A DNA stretch of 64,000 bases from Xanthomonas sacchari (GTDB lineage: Bacteria > Pseudomonadota > Gammaproteobacteria > Xanthomonadales > Xanthomonadaceae). The DNA lies in assembly GCF_040529065.1 (NCBI RefSeq), contig NZ_CP132343.1:1674001-1738000 (forward strand). Reading direction: 5' to 3'. The notes beneath the pieces were generated by a model. That model was not told the origin of the DNA and did no database searches. It saw only the letters and a list, made by a program, of their open reading frames with translations. A program made the position numbers and the translations under genes. Of the stretch, positions 42,187-52,364 are shown piece after piece (within the stretch, counting starts at the first letter, position 1; the number at the start of each line of letters is the position of its first letter).

Positions 42187-43575
42187 ATGTCTCTCGCGAC
42201 CCCCAAAGTCGGCTTCGTCAGCCTCGGCTGCCCGAAGGCCCTTGTCGATTCCGAACGCATCCTCACCCAACTGCGCGTGGAGGGCTATGCGATCGTGCCC
42301 AGCTACGACGCGGCCGACGTGGTGGTGGTCAATACCTGCGGTTTCATCGATTCGGCGGTGGCCGAGTCGATGGAGGCGATCGGCGAGGCCATGGCCGAGA
42401 ACGGCAAGGTCATCGTCACCGGCTGCCTGGGCAAGCGTTCGGAGCAGATCCGCGCGGCCTATCCGGACGTGCTGGCGGTCTCCGGTCCGCAGGACTACCA
42501 GAGCGTGATGGAAGCGGTGCATGCGGCGCTGCCGCCGCGCCACGATCCGTTCGTGGACCTGCTGCCGCGGGCGCGGGGCGCCGAGGACGACATCGGGGTC
42601 AAGCTGACGCCGCGGCATTACGCCTACCTGAAGATCTCCGAAGGCTGCAATCACCGCTGCAGCTTCTGCATCATTCCGTCGATGCGCGGCGACCTGGTGT
42701 CGCGCCCGGTCGACGAGGTGCTGCGCGAGGCCGAGCGTCTGGTCAAGGGTGGGGTGCGCGAATTGCTGGTGGTGTCGCAGGACACCTCGGCCTATGGCGT
42801 GGACCTCAAGTACGCCGAGCGCGAGTGGCGTGGCCGCAGCTACCAGACGCGGATGAAGGCGCTGTGCGAGGGTCTGTCGGAACTGGGCGCGTGGGCGCGC
42901 CTGCATTACGTGTATCCGTACCCGCACGTGGATGACGTGATCCCGCTGATGGCCGAGGGCAAGCTGCTGCCGTACCTGGACATCCCCTTCCAGCACGCCA
43001 GCCCGCGCATCCTCAAGCTGATGAAGCGGCCGGGCGCGGTCGAGCGCACCCTGGAGCGCGTGCAGCGCTGGCGTGCGCTGTGCCCGGAGATCACCCTGCG
43101 TTCGACCTTCATCGTCGGCTTCCCCGGCGAGACCGACGCCGAGTTCGAGCAGTTGCTGGATTTTCTCGACGAGGCGCAGCTCGATCGCGTCGGTGCCTTC
43201 GCTTATTCGCCGGTGGACGGCGCCAGCGCCAACGCGCTGCCCGATCCGGTGCCGGAAGCGGTCAAGCAGGAACGGCTGGCGCGCTTCATGGAGCGGCAGG
43301 CGGCGATTTCCGCCGCGCGTCTGGAAGCCAAGATCGGCAGCGTGCAGGAATGCCTGGTCGATCTGCTGGAAGACGGTATCGCGGTGGCGCGCTCCAAGGC
43401 CGATGCGCCGGAGATCGACGGCCTGGTGCATATCCAGAACGGCGGCGAGCTCGGGCTGAAGCCGGGCGACCTGGTGCAGGTCGAGATCACCGACAGCGAC
43501 GAGCACGACCTGTTCGGCGATGGGCTGCCGGCGCAGGCGTCGTCGGCAACGCCGCTGGATCTGCGGGTGCTCTGA
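42187..43575 (+). CDS. rimO: Ribosomal protein S12 methylthiotransferase
   Basis: This 462-residue radical SAM enzyme adds a methylthio group to Asp88 of ribosomal protein S12. An N-terminal UPF0004 domain ([16 protein letters not shown] and VNTCGF) supplies the auxiliary cluster cysteines. The radical SAM CxxxCxxC (Cys154, Cys158, Cys161) is in [20 protein letters not shown]-terminal TRAM domain covers about 395-462. The VVNTCGF and [10 protein letters not shown] patterns favour RimO over MiaB. The gene converges on greB. Confidence 0.95.
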   Translation: MSLATPKVGFVSLGCPKALVDSERILTQLRVEGYAIVPSYDAADVVVVNTCGFIDSAVAESMEAIGEAMAENGKVIVTGCLGKRSEQIRAAYPDVLAVSGPQDYQSVMEAVHAALPPRHDPFVDLLPRARGAEDDIGVKLTPRHYAYLKISEGCNHRCSFCIIPSMRGDLVSRPVDEVLREAERLVKGGVRELLVVSQDTSAYGVDLKYAEREWRGRSYQTRMKALCEGLSELGAWARLHYVYPYPHVDDVIPLMAEGKLLPYLDIPFQHASPRILKLMKRPGAVERTLERVQRWRALCPEITLRSTFIVGFPGETDAEFEQLLDFLDEAQLDRVGAFAYSPVDGASANALPDPVPEAVKQERLARFMERQAAISAARLEAKIGSVQECLVDLLEDGIAVARSKADAPEIDGLVHIQNGGELGLKPGDLVQVEITDSDEHDLFGDGLPAQASSATPLDLRVL

Positions 43576-43617
43576 GGCCGCAGACGGCGGCACGCGTGGC
43601 GCCGTGGCGCCGCGCGC

Positions 43618-44124
43618 TCACGGCGTGGCGTAGTCCACCGCCACCACCACGAAGCTGTGGCGGCCACCGGGCAGCTGCGCTTCCACTTCGTCGTCGACGC
43701 GCTTCTTCAGTAGCGCCCGCGCCAGCGGCGAATCGATGCTGATCCAGCCGCGCACCGCGTCGGTCTCGTCCGGGCCGACGATGCGGTAGCGGCGCAGTTC
43801 GCCGCTGTCGGCGTCCTCCAGTTCGATGTGCGCGCCGAAGAACACCGCCTGCGGGTCGGACGGCGCCTCGGCGACCACGCGCAGCGCTTCCAGGCGCTTG
43901 CTCAGGTAGCGCACGCGGCGGTCGATCTCGCCCAGTTGCTTCTTGCGGTAGGTGTACTCGGCGTTCTCCGAGCGGTCGCCCTCGGCCGCTGCCGCGGCCA
44001 GCGCCTTGACCACTTCTGGGCGGCGCACCCGCCACAGCTCGTCCAGCTCGGCCTTGAGCCGGGCATGGCCTTCCGGGGTGATCAGGGCGGTGCTTTTTTC
44101 GGCAGGGGGACGCCAACGGCTCAT
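43618..44124 (-). CDS. greB: Transcription elongation factor GreB
   Basis: 168 residues. An N-terminal coiled coil ([17 protein letters not shown] ... [20 protein letters not shown]) carries the acidic tip residues that enter the RNA polymerase secondary channel and trigger transcript cleavage. A C-terminal FKBP-like domain ([21 protein letters not shown]) binds polymerase. Length and the [14 protein letters not shown] sequence indicate GreB rather than GreA. Confidence 0.92.
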   Translation of the reverse strand: MSRWRPPAEKSTALITPEGHARLKAELDELWRVRRPEVVKALAAAAAEGDRSENAEYTYRKKQLGEIDRRVRYLSKRLEALRVVAEAPSDPQAVFFGAHIELEDADSGELRRYRIVGPDETDAVRGWISIDSPLARALLKKRVDDEVEAQLPGGRHSFVVVAVDYATP

Positions 44125-44232
44125 CGGTACGACTGCGGTGGAGCGGGGTGGCGATGCTAGCGCGTGGCTGCGGCTTGCGCACCCGCAGGCGATCGCCGAA
44201 GCTGGCGCCGCCCCGCACACGAACGTCGCCCG

Positions 44233-45672
44233 ATGCTGATCCTGCCGCTGCACAAGCCGCTGTCGCGGGAGAATTTTCCGCTGGTCACGCTGCTGCTGAT
44301 CCTGCTCAACGTCGCGGTCTACGTCGGCTGGCAGCGCCACGACGGTGCGCCGCTACGGCAGGCGCTGCGCGTTTACCTGGACTCCGGGCTCGGCGCGCTG
44401 GAAGCGCCGGCCTATGCGCGTTATCTGGAGGGCAGCGGTCAGCGCGATGCGCTGGCACGGCTGCAGCAGGTGCCGGCGGCGGAGCGGACCGCGTTCGTCG
44501 GTGCCGCCACCTTGCACGACGTGCGGTTCGTGCAGGCCATGCGCGACGGCAGCGCCTTCGCTGACGCCGATGCACGGCAGGCCTGGGCGCCGCTGCGCGC
44601 GCGCTACGACACGCTGCTGCAGCGCGTGTTCACCCTGCGCCACGTACAGCGCAGTTCCGAATGGGCGCCGGCGCGCATGCTCAGCGCCGCGTTCCTGCAC
44701 GCCGACGCCATGCACCTGATCGGCAACATGGTGTTCCTGCTGGCGCTGGGCACCTTGCTGGAAGGCGCGATCGGCGGCTGGCGGTTCCTGGCGGTGTACC
44801 TGCTCGGTGCATTCGGCGCCAGCGCGGCCAGCCTGTGGTGGCGCTGGGGCGAGGCCGGCGCCGGTCTCGGCGCCTCCGGGGCCATCGCCGCGCTGATGGG
44901 CGCGTTCTGCGTGGTCTGGGGGCGGCGCCCGGTGCGCTTCTTCTACTGGGCGGCGGTGCTGTTCGACTACGTGCGCGCCCCGGCCATCGTGCTGCTGCCG
45001 CTGTGGCTGGGCTGGGAGTTGTACAACCTGCTGCTCAACGGCGATGCCGGCATCGGCTTCGACGCGCATGCCGGCGGGCTGGTGGTCGGCGCACTGCTCG
45101 GCGCGGTGCTGGTGGCCACCGGACAGACGCACGAGGCGTTTCTGCGCGACGATGACGGGATGCCGGCCGACGACCGCTGGGACCGCGCGCAGACGCATCT
45201 GGGGCGGATGGAACACCTCCAGGCCGGCGCGTTGCTGGACGCGCTGGCTGCGGAAGCGCCGCAGCGCTTCGATGTGGCGCTGGCGCGCTATCGCCTGGCC
45301 GCCAATGCCGGCCAGGCCGCGTCGGCGCGGGCGCGGGCGCTGGAGGTGTTGCGCCTGTCGGCGGCTTCCCCCCAGGAGGCGCGGCAGCAGGCCGCGGTGC
45401 TGCAGGCGGCCGGTGATCTGGATGCGCCGACGCGTGCGGCGTTGTTCGCGCGCTGGATGGCGCTGGGGCTGCTGGCCGAGGCGGAGACGCTGCTGGCGCA
45501 GGATGCGGTCTCGCCACGCGAGCAGCAGGCGCAGGCCTGGTTCCGGTTGGCGCTGGGCCACGGCGAACGCCAGGCCACGACGGAGTGGCGGCGCGTGCTG
45601 GAGGCGCTGGTCGCGCGTTACCCGGACCTGCCGCAGGCGGACAAGGCGCGGTTCCTGCTCGCCAACGCGTGA
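44233..45672 (+). CDS. Rhomboid family protein with C-terminal helical repeats
   Basis: 479 residues. The rhomboid core has the H-N motif [14 protein letters not shown], catalytic Ser215 in [12 protein letters not shown], and His279 in [10 protein letters not shown], so it is probably active. Unlike the short rhomboid at 20746, it has about 110 extra residues between TM1 and the core (about 32-145). The C-terminal region of 170 residues is Ala/Leu/Arg-rich helices resembling TPR/SEL-like repeats (about 310-479). The ATG at 44233 is used. The two extra domains suggest protein-protein contacts; the substrate is unknown. Confidence 0.85.
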   Translation: MLILPLHKPLSRENFPLVTLLLILLNVAVYVGWQRHDGAPLRQALRVYLDSGLGALEAPAYARYLEGSGQRDALARLQQVPAAERTAFVGAATLHDVRFVQAMRDGSAFADADARQAWAPLRARYDTLLQRVFTLRHVQRSSEWAPARMLSAAFLHADAMHLIGNMVFLLALGTLLEGAIGGWRFLAVYLLGAFGASAASLWWRWGEAGAGLGASGAIAALMGAFCVVWGRRPVRFFYWAAVLFDYVRAPAIVLLPLWLGWELYNLLLNGDAGIGFDAHAGGLVVGALLGAVLVATGQTHEAFLRDDDGMPADDRWDRAQTHLGRMEHLQAGALLDALAAEAPQRFDVALARYRLAANAGQAASARARALEVLRLSAASPQEARQQAAVLQAAGDLDAPTRAALFARWMALGLLAEAETLLAQDAVSPREQQAQAWFRLALGHGERQATTEWRRVLEALVARYPDLPQADKARFLLANA

Positions 45673-45734
45673 GGGCGCTGCCGGGCGCGGAAGCGGGGCA
45701 CGTCAGCATGCCCCCGCGCCGCGCACGACCCACG

Positions 45735-47015
45735 CTAGACCGGCGCGATCGTCACCGCGCGCAACGCCGCCTGCAGCTTGCCGCGTTGTACCTCATCGTC
45801 GCAGCGGTTCAGTGCGTCCTCCAGTAGCTCGCGGGCCTGCGCGTCTTCGCCGAAGCGTTCGGCCAGCAGCAACGCCGCCTGCAGCGACCAGGCGCTGCGT
45901 TCCGGCGCTTTCGGCCAGGCACGCAGCGCGGCCTGCAGGCCGTCGGCGGCGAGCCGGAACTGTCCGGCCAGCTGTGCGCGTTCGGCCAGCAGCGTGGCCT
46001 GTTCCGGCAGCAGCGGCGCGAAGTCGGGATCGGTGTCCAGCGCTTCGCGCTGCAGCGCCAGCGCCCGGCGTTCCTGCTTTTCCTGCAGCAGCCGGTGAAT
46101 GTACTGGCGGGTATGCTCGCGGCGTTCGTCGTGACGCGCACTGCCGCGCAGCAGGCGCTGGTACAGCTCGTGCACGCCCAGGCTCAGCGCGCGGGTGCGC
46201 ACTTCGCTGCGCAGCACCTGCAGCGCGTCGTCGGTGTGGCCGTCGCGCACCAGTTGTTCGGCCTCGTCGAGCACGCGCTGGTCCGGGTCGTGGCGGGCGA
46301 AGGCGTTGGCCGCAGCGGCGGCCGGTTCGTAGCCCAGCACGGCGTGGTACTGGTAGACCAGATAGCCCATCAGGTGGAAGGCCGCGAACAGGCCCCAGAT
46401 CGTCACCACGGTGACCGCCAGGTCGGCGACCAGCGGCGGCAGGGCGCGCTGCAGCCAGGCCGCGGCGCTCAGCGCGCTGGCCTGGATCACGAACAGCAGG
46501 CCGAACGCGGCCAGGTACGGCCAGCCGATGCGCAGCGCCAGGCCGATCGACACAGCCGGGTTCAGCGCACGGCGCAGGCTGCCGTCCATCGCCAGGGAAA
46601 TCAGGATGCCCGGCTGCAGCAGCACCACCGCCAGCAGCATCAGCAGGCCGCCGACCGGCCCGGCCAGCATCAGTGCCGCGAACACCGCCACGCCGAGCAG
46701 GATCATCATTGCCAGCAGCCGCAGCACCACGCCGTCGCCGACATCGAAGCCGCGTTCCGGCGCGTCCAGGTAGCCGTCGGCGGTGTGCCGCAGGATCTCG
46801 AAGGCGTACTTGTAGATCGCCAGGGTGGTGATGATGCCCAGGATCCAGCCGATGCCGGGCAGCAGGCCCAGCAGGCTGCACAGGGTCAGCGCGATCAGCG
46901 CGTACAGCGCGCCGCCACGCAGCGGATACAGCGCGATGGCGCGGGTGCGCGCCCAGAACGGTTCGGGTGTGCTGCGGTGTGCGTGGCTCGCGCCCACGCG
47001 ACGACGATCTTCCAT
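45735..47015 (-). CDS. Membrane protein with cytosolic TPR-like tail, unknown function
   Basis: 426 residues. An N-terminal membrane region of about 230 residues has six or so hydrophobic helices (LYALIALTLCSLLGLLPGIG, ILLGVAVFAALMLAG, LAAFGLLFVIQASAL) and resembles DUF4013-type proteins. A soluble helical tail of about 190 residues has TPR-like repeats (DALQVLRSEVRTRAL; AERAQLAGQFRLAADGLQAA). No catalytic motif. A scaffold role is possible. It is transcribed toward the second rhomboid gene, converging with it. Confidence 0.75.
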   Translation of the reverse strand: MEDRRRVGASHAHRSTPEPFWARTRAIALYPLRGGALYALIALTLCSLLGLLPGIGWILGIITTLAIYKYAFEILRHTADGYLDAPERGFDVGDGVVLRLLAMMILLGVAVFAALMLAGPVGGLLMLLAVVLLQPGILISLAMDGSLRRALNPAVSIGLALRIGWPYLAAFGLLFVIQASALSAAAWLQRALPPLVADLAVTVVTIWGLFAAFHLMGYLVYQYHAVLGYEPAAAAANAFARHDPDQRVLDEAEQLVRDGHTDDALQVLRSEVRTRALSLGVHELYQRLLRGSARHDERREHTRQYIHRLLQEKQERRALALQREALDTDPDFAPLLPEQATLLAERAQLAGQFRLAADGLQAALRAWPKAPERSAWSLQAALLLAERFGEDAQARELLEDALNRCDDEVQRGKLQAALRAVTIAPV

Positions 47016-47269
47016 GACGCCCCCTGTCTACGAAGTGAGACGATTGTGCGGGTCGGCCGCGACGCGCGCAATCGGGGGCCGCCGGGCAAACCTCTAGTGG
47101 GGCCCGTGGGTTGCCTGCAGCCATTGTGTGGTCGACTGCGCAACGCGCGTTCCGCCCCGCCGTCGCCGTGCGCCGGCTCGCTACACTGCGCCCGAACGTG
47201 GACAGCGCGATGCCAGGCCGATGGTCCTGCACACGCGCTGCGCATCCCCATTTCCCTTTGGAGCTTCGC

Positions 47270-47872
47270 TTGGATTCTTCCTTCGTTTCCATCAACCCGC
47301 GCGTGCGCGTCACCAACATCGAGGTGCTGTCGGACAACTGGTACGTGCTGCGCAAGGTCAGCTTCGATTTCCAGCGCCACGACGGCAGTTGGCAGGCGCT
47401 CACCCGCGAGGCCTACGACCGCGGCAACGGTGCGACCATCCTGCTCTACAGCCGCGCCAAGGGCACGGTGATGCTGACCCGCCAGTTCCGCTTGCCGACC
47501 CTGCTCAACGGCAACCCCGACGGCATGCTGATCGAGGCCTGCGCCGGGCTGCTCGATCGCCACGATGCGGAGACCTGCATCCGCAAGGAGACCGAAGAGG
47601 AGACCGGCTACCGGATCGAAAACGTGCGCAAGGTGTTCGAGGCGTTCATGAGCCCGGGTTCGGTGACCGAGCGGCTGTACTTCTTCGTCGGCGAATACGT
47701 CGACCGCGACAAGGTCGGCGCCGGTGGCGGCGTGGCCGCCGAGGGCGAGGAGATCGAGGTGCTGGAGCTGGCGCTCGATGCCGCGCTGGCGATGATCGGC
47801 AGCGGCGAGATCGCCGACGCCAAGACCATCATGCTGTTGCAGTACGCCAAGCTGCACGGGCTGCTGGCCTAG
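47270..47872 (+). CDS. nudK: Nudix hydrolase, GDP-mannose pyrophosphatase NudK-like
   Basis: About 200 residues. Nudix box [20 protein letters not shown] fits the GDP-mannose/ADP-ribose pyrophosphatase branch, preceded by [11 protein letters not shown] and [12 protein letters not shown], which recall NudK. It should hydrolyse a nucleoside diphosphate sugar to the nucleoside monophosphate and sugar phosphate. The TTG at 47270 follows GGAG at 7-8 bp and gives the family length. An ATG at 47210 is in frame but extends beyond homologous sequence. A TACACT hexamer at 47182 may be the -10 element. Confidence 0.82.
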   Translation: MDSSFVSINPRVRVTNIEVLSDNWYVLRKVSFDFQRHDGSWQALTREAYDRGNGATILLYSRAKGTVMLTRQFRLPTLLNGNPDGMLIEACAGLLDRHDAETCIRKETEEETGYRIENVRKVFEAFMSPGSVTERLYFFVGEYVDRDKVGAGGGVAAEGEEIEVLELALDAALAMIGSGEIADAKTIMLLQYAKLHGLLA

Positions 47873-48001
47873 TGTGGCGTTGTCGGTTCTTGTCTCTGCG
47901 CGTGGCATCGCCTGGATCGAAGACCGCGCGTCCCCGCGCATCCAGCGTTCTGCACGTTGGGCCTGTCGATCACTGGTGACGACGGTGTGCGCCAGGCATG
48001 C

Positions 48002-48454
48002 TCAGGTGTCAGCGATGACCCATTGCACGTCCGGCACCCACGCCTGCCGCCATCGGGCCATTTTTGCCTCGGCGTCCAGCCATTGCGGGGACACCGGGAC
48101 TGAAGCCCCCAACGCCGGCGTCTTGTTCAGACAGCCGGCATTGACGGCACCGTAAAGCCGCCCCTGGTGTTCGAACGTGACCGCGACCAGCACCCCGCAC
48201 TGGCGGCACAACTGGAATTGGGCGGCCTCTGCGCCCTGCCGATAGCGATGCACGGCCTCGGCGTGCATGGCCGTCAGTCGCAGTGTGCCGGCGGGATCGG
48301 AAACGTATGCCGCACCATGCTTCTGGCAGAAGCTGCAGTCGCAGGCGCGCGGATGGATGTCCCCGGCCGCTTGATCCGTCGAGAACACAACGGCCAGGCA
48401 GCCGCAGTGGCAGCTTCCATGGAGCGTTGTGAGCTTGTCTGGCCGCGACATCAT
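48002..48454 (-). CDS. GFA family (formaldehyde-activating-type) protein
   Basis: 150 residues with the zinc-binding cysteine pattern of the GFA/CENP-V fold: GSCHCGCLAVVF, CDCSFCQKHG, LCRQCGVLVAV. Such proteins are often annotated glutathione-dependent formaldehyde-activating enzymes, but few act on formaldehyde. The ATG at 48454 or the next codon at 48451 is the start; the open frame upstream overlaps the HerA-like gene antisense and lacks homology. A segment near its C terminus (GGGACTGAAGCCCC on the plus strand) is reminiscent of the REP-like core but lies in coding sequence. Confidence 0.8.
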   Translation of the reverse strand: MMSRPDKLTTLHGSCHCGCLAVVFSTDQAAGDIHPRACDCSFCQKHGAAYVSDPAGTLRLTAMHAEAVHRYRQGAEAAQFQLCRQCGVLVAVTFEHQGRLYGAVNAGCLNKTPALGASVPVSPQWLDAEAKMARWRQAWVPDVQWVIADT

Positions 48455-48512
48455 TGCAAGGGGCCCATCGCGTTCCTGTCCATGCTGGAGCTTCCTTTGG
48501 CGTCGGCCGCGC

Positions 48513-50018
48513 TCAGCGCTTTCCGCCGAAGATGCTGCCGAAGATGCCGCGCACGATCTGCTGGCCGATGCGGTTGCCGATGGTGCGGGAGGTCTGCTTG
48601 GCCATCGCCTCCAGCATGCCCTGGCGGCGCTTGGTACCGAACACTGCGTCCTTGACCGCCTGGCCGAAGCCGCTGTCCTGCGCCTCGTCCTGTTCGCGGG
48701 TGCGTGCCGGCGGCGCGGCGCTGCGGTCGGCGCTCTGCTCGACGCGACGCGCCAGCATTTCCGCCGCCGATTCGCGATTGACCGGGGTGTCGTAGCGCGC
48801 ACCGACCGGGCTGCCGGCGCGCACCTGCGCGCGCTCGGCCTCGGTGATCGCGCCCATGCGGCAGCGCGGTGGCGCGATCAGGGTCTGCTGCACCGGCGAA
48901 GGCACGCCCTTGTCCTGCAGCGTGGACACCAGCGCCTCGCCGGTGCCGAGCTGCGAGATGGCCTTGGCCACATCCAGCTTGGGATTGGCCACGAAGGTCT
49001 CGGCGGCGGTGCGCACCGCCTTCTGGTCGCGCGGCGTGTAGGCGCGCAGCGCGTGCTGCACGCGGTTGCCGAGCTGGCCGAGGATGCTGTCGGGCACGTC
49101 GTCGGGGAACTGCGAGCAGAAGTACACGCCCACGCCCTTGGAGCGGATCAGCCGCACCACCTGCTCGATGCGCTGCACCAGCGCCGGCGGCGCATCGTCG
49201 AACAGCAGGTGCGCCTCGTCGAACACGAACACCAGCTTGGGCTTGTCCAGGTCGCCCACTTCCGGCAGTTGCTCGAACAGTTCCGACAGCAGCCACAGCA
49301 GGAAGGTCGAGTACAGCCGCGGCTTGAGCACCAGTTGCGCGGCGGCGAGGATGTTGATGGTGCCGCGGCCGTCGGGCGCGGTGCGCATCAGTTCGGCAAG
49401 GTCCAGCGCCGGTTCGCCGAAGAAACCTTCGCCGCCGTCCTGGGCCAGGCGCAGCAGCGCGCGCTGGATCGCCGCCACCGACTGCGCGCTGACCAGGCCG
49501 TATTCGGTGGAGATGTCCTTGCGCTCTTCCACCACCAGCGCCAGCAGCGCGCGCAGGTCGTCCAGGTCGAGCAGCAGCAGGCCGCGGTCGTCGGCCAGCT
49601 TGAACACGATGTCGAGCACGCCGGCCTGGGTGTCGTTGAGTTCCAGCACGCGCGCCAGCAGGGTGGGGCCCATCTCGCTGACGGTGGTGCGCACCGGATG
49701 ACCGAGCTGGCCGTACAGATCCCAGAACACCACCGGGTTGGCGGCCGGCGCGTAGTCGGTCACGCCGATGTCCCTGGCGCGCTGCAGCACCTTCTCGCTG
49801 CCGTCGCCGGGCATCGCCAGGCCGGCCACGTCGCCCTTCACGTCGGCCAGGAACACCGGCACGCCGATCCGCGAGAAGCCTTCGGCCAGGGTCATCAGGG
49901 TCACGGTCTTGCCGGTGCCGGTGGCGCCGGCGACCAGGCCGTGGCGATTGCCCAGGCGCGGTTGCAGCAGCACCGCGATGTCGTCGGTCACGCCTTTGCC
50001 TAGCAGGATCGGGTCCAT
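48513..50018 (-). CDS. HerA-like ATPase/helicase, DUF853 family (YjgR-like)
   Basis: 501 residues. Walker A AGATGTGKT near residue 30-38, Walker B FVFDEAHLLF, and the LVSAQSVAAIQRALLRL and FCSQFPDDVP motifs mark it as DUF853 (bacterial HerA/FtsK-like) ATPase. The tail is basic (GRKQ-like, ending FGSIFGGKR). A DNA-processing role is inferred; no NurA partner is adjacent, and the E. coli YjgR homologue is of unknown function. The ATG at 50018 (MDPILLGKG) is the family start. Confidence 0.85.
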   Translation of the reverse strand: MDPILLGKGVTDDIAVLLQPRLGNRHGLVAGATGTGKTVTLMTLAEGFSRIGVPVFLADVKGDVAGLAMPGDGSEKVLQRARDIGVTDYAPAANPVVFWDLYGQLGHPVRTTVSEMGPTLLARVLELNDTQAGVLDIVFKLADDRGLLLLDLDDLRALLALVVEERKDISTEYGLVSAQSVAAIQRALLRLAQDGGEGFFGEPALDLAELMRTAPDGRGTINILAAAQLVLKPRLYSTFLLWLLSELFEQLPEVGDLDKPKLVFVFDEAHLLFDDAPPALVQRIEQVVRLIRSKGVGVYFCSQFPDDVPDSILGQLGNRVQHALRAYTPRDQKAVRTAAETFVANPKLDVAKAISQLGTGEALVSTLQDKGVPSPVQQTLIAPPRCRMGAITEAERAQVRAGSPVGARYDTPVNRESAAEMLARRVEQSADRSAAPPARTREQDEAQDSGFGQAVKDAVFGTKRRQGMLEAMAKQTSRTIGNRIGQQIVRGIFGSIFGGKR

Positions 50019-50352
50019 ATCGGGGTCCGCAATGAGATGCCTGGATTCTAGAGCGTCCGCGGGATAGCCGAACGCGTGCGCGTTGTCCTGGGCGCGCCCG
50101 CGCCGCCGTATAAAGGCCGGCATCGCCGCCAAAAGCGGTCTTTGCCGTGTCCGGCCGTTCGCAGCGGCAGCGCCGACGCGTGCCGCCGCAAACAGCGTCG
50201 CCCGGGTTCGCACGCGATGCCCCGTGCTGCAGCGCGGGATGCCCGTCGGCCATGAACGTCGGCCCGCCGCGGGCCGGGTCGCGGCCGCGGCGACCTTGCC
50301 GCAATGTGACGGCGGGGGCTACCCTGCGGCCTTTCCGTCGCCGCGTCCCACC

Positions 50353-51951
50353 ATGCCCCTTCCGTTCCGCTTCACCCACGCGTGGCCCGTCGCGGCTGCC
50401 GTGGCGCTGACCTGCACCGCTCCTGCCGCCCATGCCCGCGTGTCCGCCCGCGACCAGGCCGCCATCGCCGTCCTCGACCAGCGCCTGGCCGCCGCCGAGA
50501 AGCGCTACAACGACGCCATGGTGCTGGTCGGCAACAGCGACCCCAAGGGCACCCAGGAAAGCGACGCCGCGCTGGAGGACATCGAGGACGTGATCCAGGC
50601 CTGCATCAAGCAGCGCGGCTGCGAGGTCGGCACCTACCTGGGTGCGTACAAGCGCCTGCTCAAGGCCAAGGCCGATGCGCAGGGCCAGGCCAGCGACACC
50701 GATGCCGCCGACGACGATTCGGCGCCGCTGCAGGCCGACCCCGACCACATCAGCCCGCTCGCCGCCGACGTACCGGAAGCGGCGCGCGCGGCACGCCTGC
50801 TCAACGACAAGCGCCACGCCTTCGATTCGATGGTGGAGTACAACCCGGCGGTGCAGGCCGGCATCCGCCGCTGGCTCACCGACATGCGCCCGGCGTTGAT
50901 GAGCAGCTACGAGAACTACCAGAACCTGCGCGCGGTCATGTGGCCGGAGTGGGAGAAACGCGGCCTGCCGGAAGCGCTGCTGTTCGGCATCATCGCCAAG
51001 GAATCCAACGGCCGCGTGCACGCCAATTCGCGGGTGGGCGCCGCCGGGCTGATGCAGTTCATGCCGGCCACCGGGCGCCGCTTCGGCCTGGGCCCGGACG
51101 GCACCGGCTTCGACACCCGCTACGACGCGCGCAGCGCCGCCGAAGCGAGTGCGGTCTACATCAACGAGCGCATGGCCGAACTCAACCGCAGCGTCGAACT
51201 GGCCCTGGCCGGCTACAACGGTGGTGAAGGCCGCGCCGCGCGCGTGTTCAACCAGATGCCCGGCCGCAGCTTCTGGGACGCATCGGTGTACAACCAGTTC
51301 CCGGCCGAGACCAAGGACTACGTGCCGATGGTGATCGCCGCGGCGTGGATCTTCCTGCACCCGCAGCAGTACGGCGTGGCCTTCCCCAAGATCAATGCGC
51401 AGCCGGCCACGCTGCGCCTGGCCAAGTCCACCACCATCTACGAACTGACCATCTGCCTGGGCAGCGACGGCACCCGCGACGGCTACATGCGCGCGCTGCG
51501 CAACCTCAACCCGCGCTACGAGCCGGACGGCTGGATCCCGGCCGGGGTGACCATCAACGCCACCACCAAGATCGTCGGCCTGTACAACCGCTACTGCGTC
51601 AGCGGCCCGCGCGCCGACCTGGCGCGCGCGCTGATCACCGCCGACGTCACCGCCGCGGTGCGCAGCGGCAGCCCGGCGCCGGCCGCCGACCTCACCGGCA
51701 ACGTGGCGGTGGGCGACGTCAGCCCGGTCGCCGGCGTGCCGACCACGGTGGCCACCGGCCGTCCCGCGCCGGCCAAGCCCAAGCAGAAGCAGGTGCGCAA
51801 CTACCGCGTGGCCAAGGGTGACACCCTGGGCCGGATTTCCGACCGCCACGATTGCGACCTGAAGGAGCTGGCCAAGGCGAATGGCTTGCGTGCGCCGGGT
51901 TATGCGCTGAAGCCGGGGCAGTCGTTGAAGCTGGTGGGCTGCGAGAAGTAA
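50353..51951 (+). CDS. Lytic transglycosylase with LysM domain, MltD-like
   Basis: 532 residues. Signal peptide (AVALTCTAPAAHA), a helical N-terminal region of about 160 residues, and an SLT domain with catalytic Glu217 in GIIAKESNGRVHANS followed by GAAGLMQFMPATGRRFG and a YNGGEGR motif. A C-terminal LysM domain (VRNYRVAKGDTLGRISDRHD, about 485-530) binds peptidoglycan. It cleaves glycan strands in the periplasm, as MltD does. The 334 bp upstream of the ATG contain only promoter-like DNA shared with the divergent HerA-like gene; no gene seen there. Confidence 0.9.
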   Translation: MPLPFRFTHAWPVAAAVALTCTAPAAHARVSARDQAAIAVLDQRLAAAEKRYNDAMVLVGNSDPKGTQESDAALEDIEDVIQACIKQRGCEVGTYLGAYKRLLKAKADAQGQASDTDAADDDSAPLQADPDHISPLAADVPEAARAARLLNDKRHAFDSMVEYNPAVQAGIRRWLTDMRPALMSSYENYQNLRAVMWPEWEKRGLPEALLFGIIAKESNGRVHANSRVGAAGLMQFMPATGRRFGLGPDGTGFDTRYDARSAAEASAVYINERMAELNRSVELALAGYNGGEGRAARVFNQMPGRSFWDASVYNQFPAETKDYVPMVIAAAWIFLHPQQYGVAFPKINAQPATLRLAKSTTIYELTICLGSDGTRDGYMRALRNLNPRYEPDGWIPAGVTINATTKIVGLYNRYCVSGPRADLARALITADVTAAVRSGSPAPAADLTGNVAVGDVSPVAGVPTTVATGRPAPAKPKQKQVRNYRVAKGDTLGRISDRHDCDLKELAKANGLRAPGYALKPGQSLKLVGCEK

Positions 51952-51962
51952 GGCACAGACGC

Positions 51963-52127
51963 TCCCTTCTCCCTCCGGGACCATGGCCCCCTTTTCGGGG
52001 GGGAGGTGGCGCGTAAGCGCCGGATGAGGGTGCGGCTGCCGCGGTGTTGAGCGCGTGGCTTTTCAGTCATCCATTGCGAGTCGGCGGTCTGCCACCGTCC
52101 ATGCGTCGGGACTGAAGTCCCTCCCAC
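51963..52127. repeat. Composite intergenic repeat, copy A
   Basis: Order of modules: CCCTTCTCCC hairpin arm, GGCGCGTAAGCGCC, GGATGAGGGTGCGG, a CTTTTCAGTCATCCATTGCGAGTC segment in part, then GCGTCGGGACTGAAGTCCC ending CCTCCCAC. It combines the CTTCTCCC module of the 139-bp array with the REP-like half site. Confidence 0.8.
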
Positions 52128-52176
52128 AGTGGGGCGGTCGCCGCAGCACTGGCTGTGAGGACAAGCGCTGACCAAT

Positions 52177-52320
52177 CCCTTCTCCCCACGGGAGAAGGTG
52201 GCGCGTAGCGCCGGATGAGGGTGCGGTAGCCGCAGTGCCGAGGCGCGCGGCTTTTTCAGACATCCATCGCGAGCTCGCGGTCTCTCAGCGCCAATGCGTC
52301 GGGACTGAAGTCCCTCCCAC
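52177..52320. repeat. Composite intergenic repeat, copy B
   Basis: Same module order as copy A, starting 214 bp later and shorter by about 20 bp: CCCTTCTCCC/GGGAGAAGG, GGCGCGTAGCGCCGGATGAG, GTGCGG, CATCCATCGCGAG, then GCGTCGGGACTGAAGTCCC. The 413-bp gap between the transglycosylase and psd is largely these two copies. Confidence 0.8.
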
Positions 52321-52364
52321 AAGGGCGTCTCTACACAAAGCGCCGCAGCGCGGCCCTGCGCACC

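Noticed and set aside
48451-51984. 1177-codon open frame on the minus strand across the HerA-like and transglycosylase genes
   Set aside because: Shadow frame in GC-rich DNA; Arg/Gly/Ala-rich, with no domain. The two real genes have motifs and correct starts.
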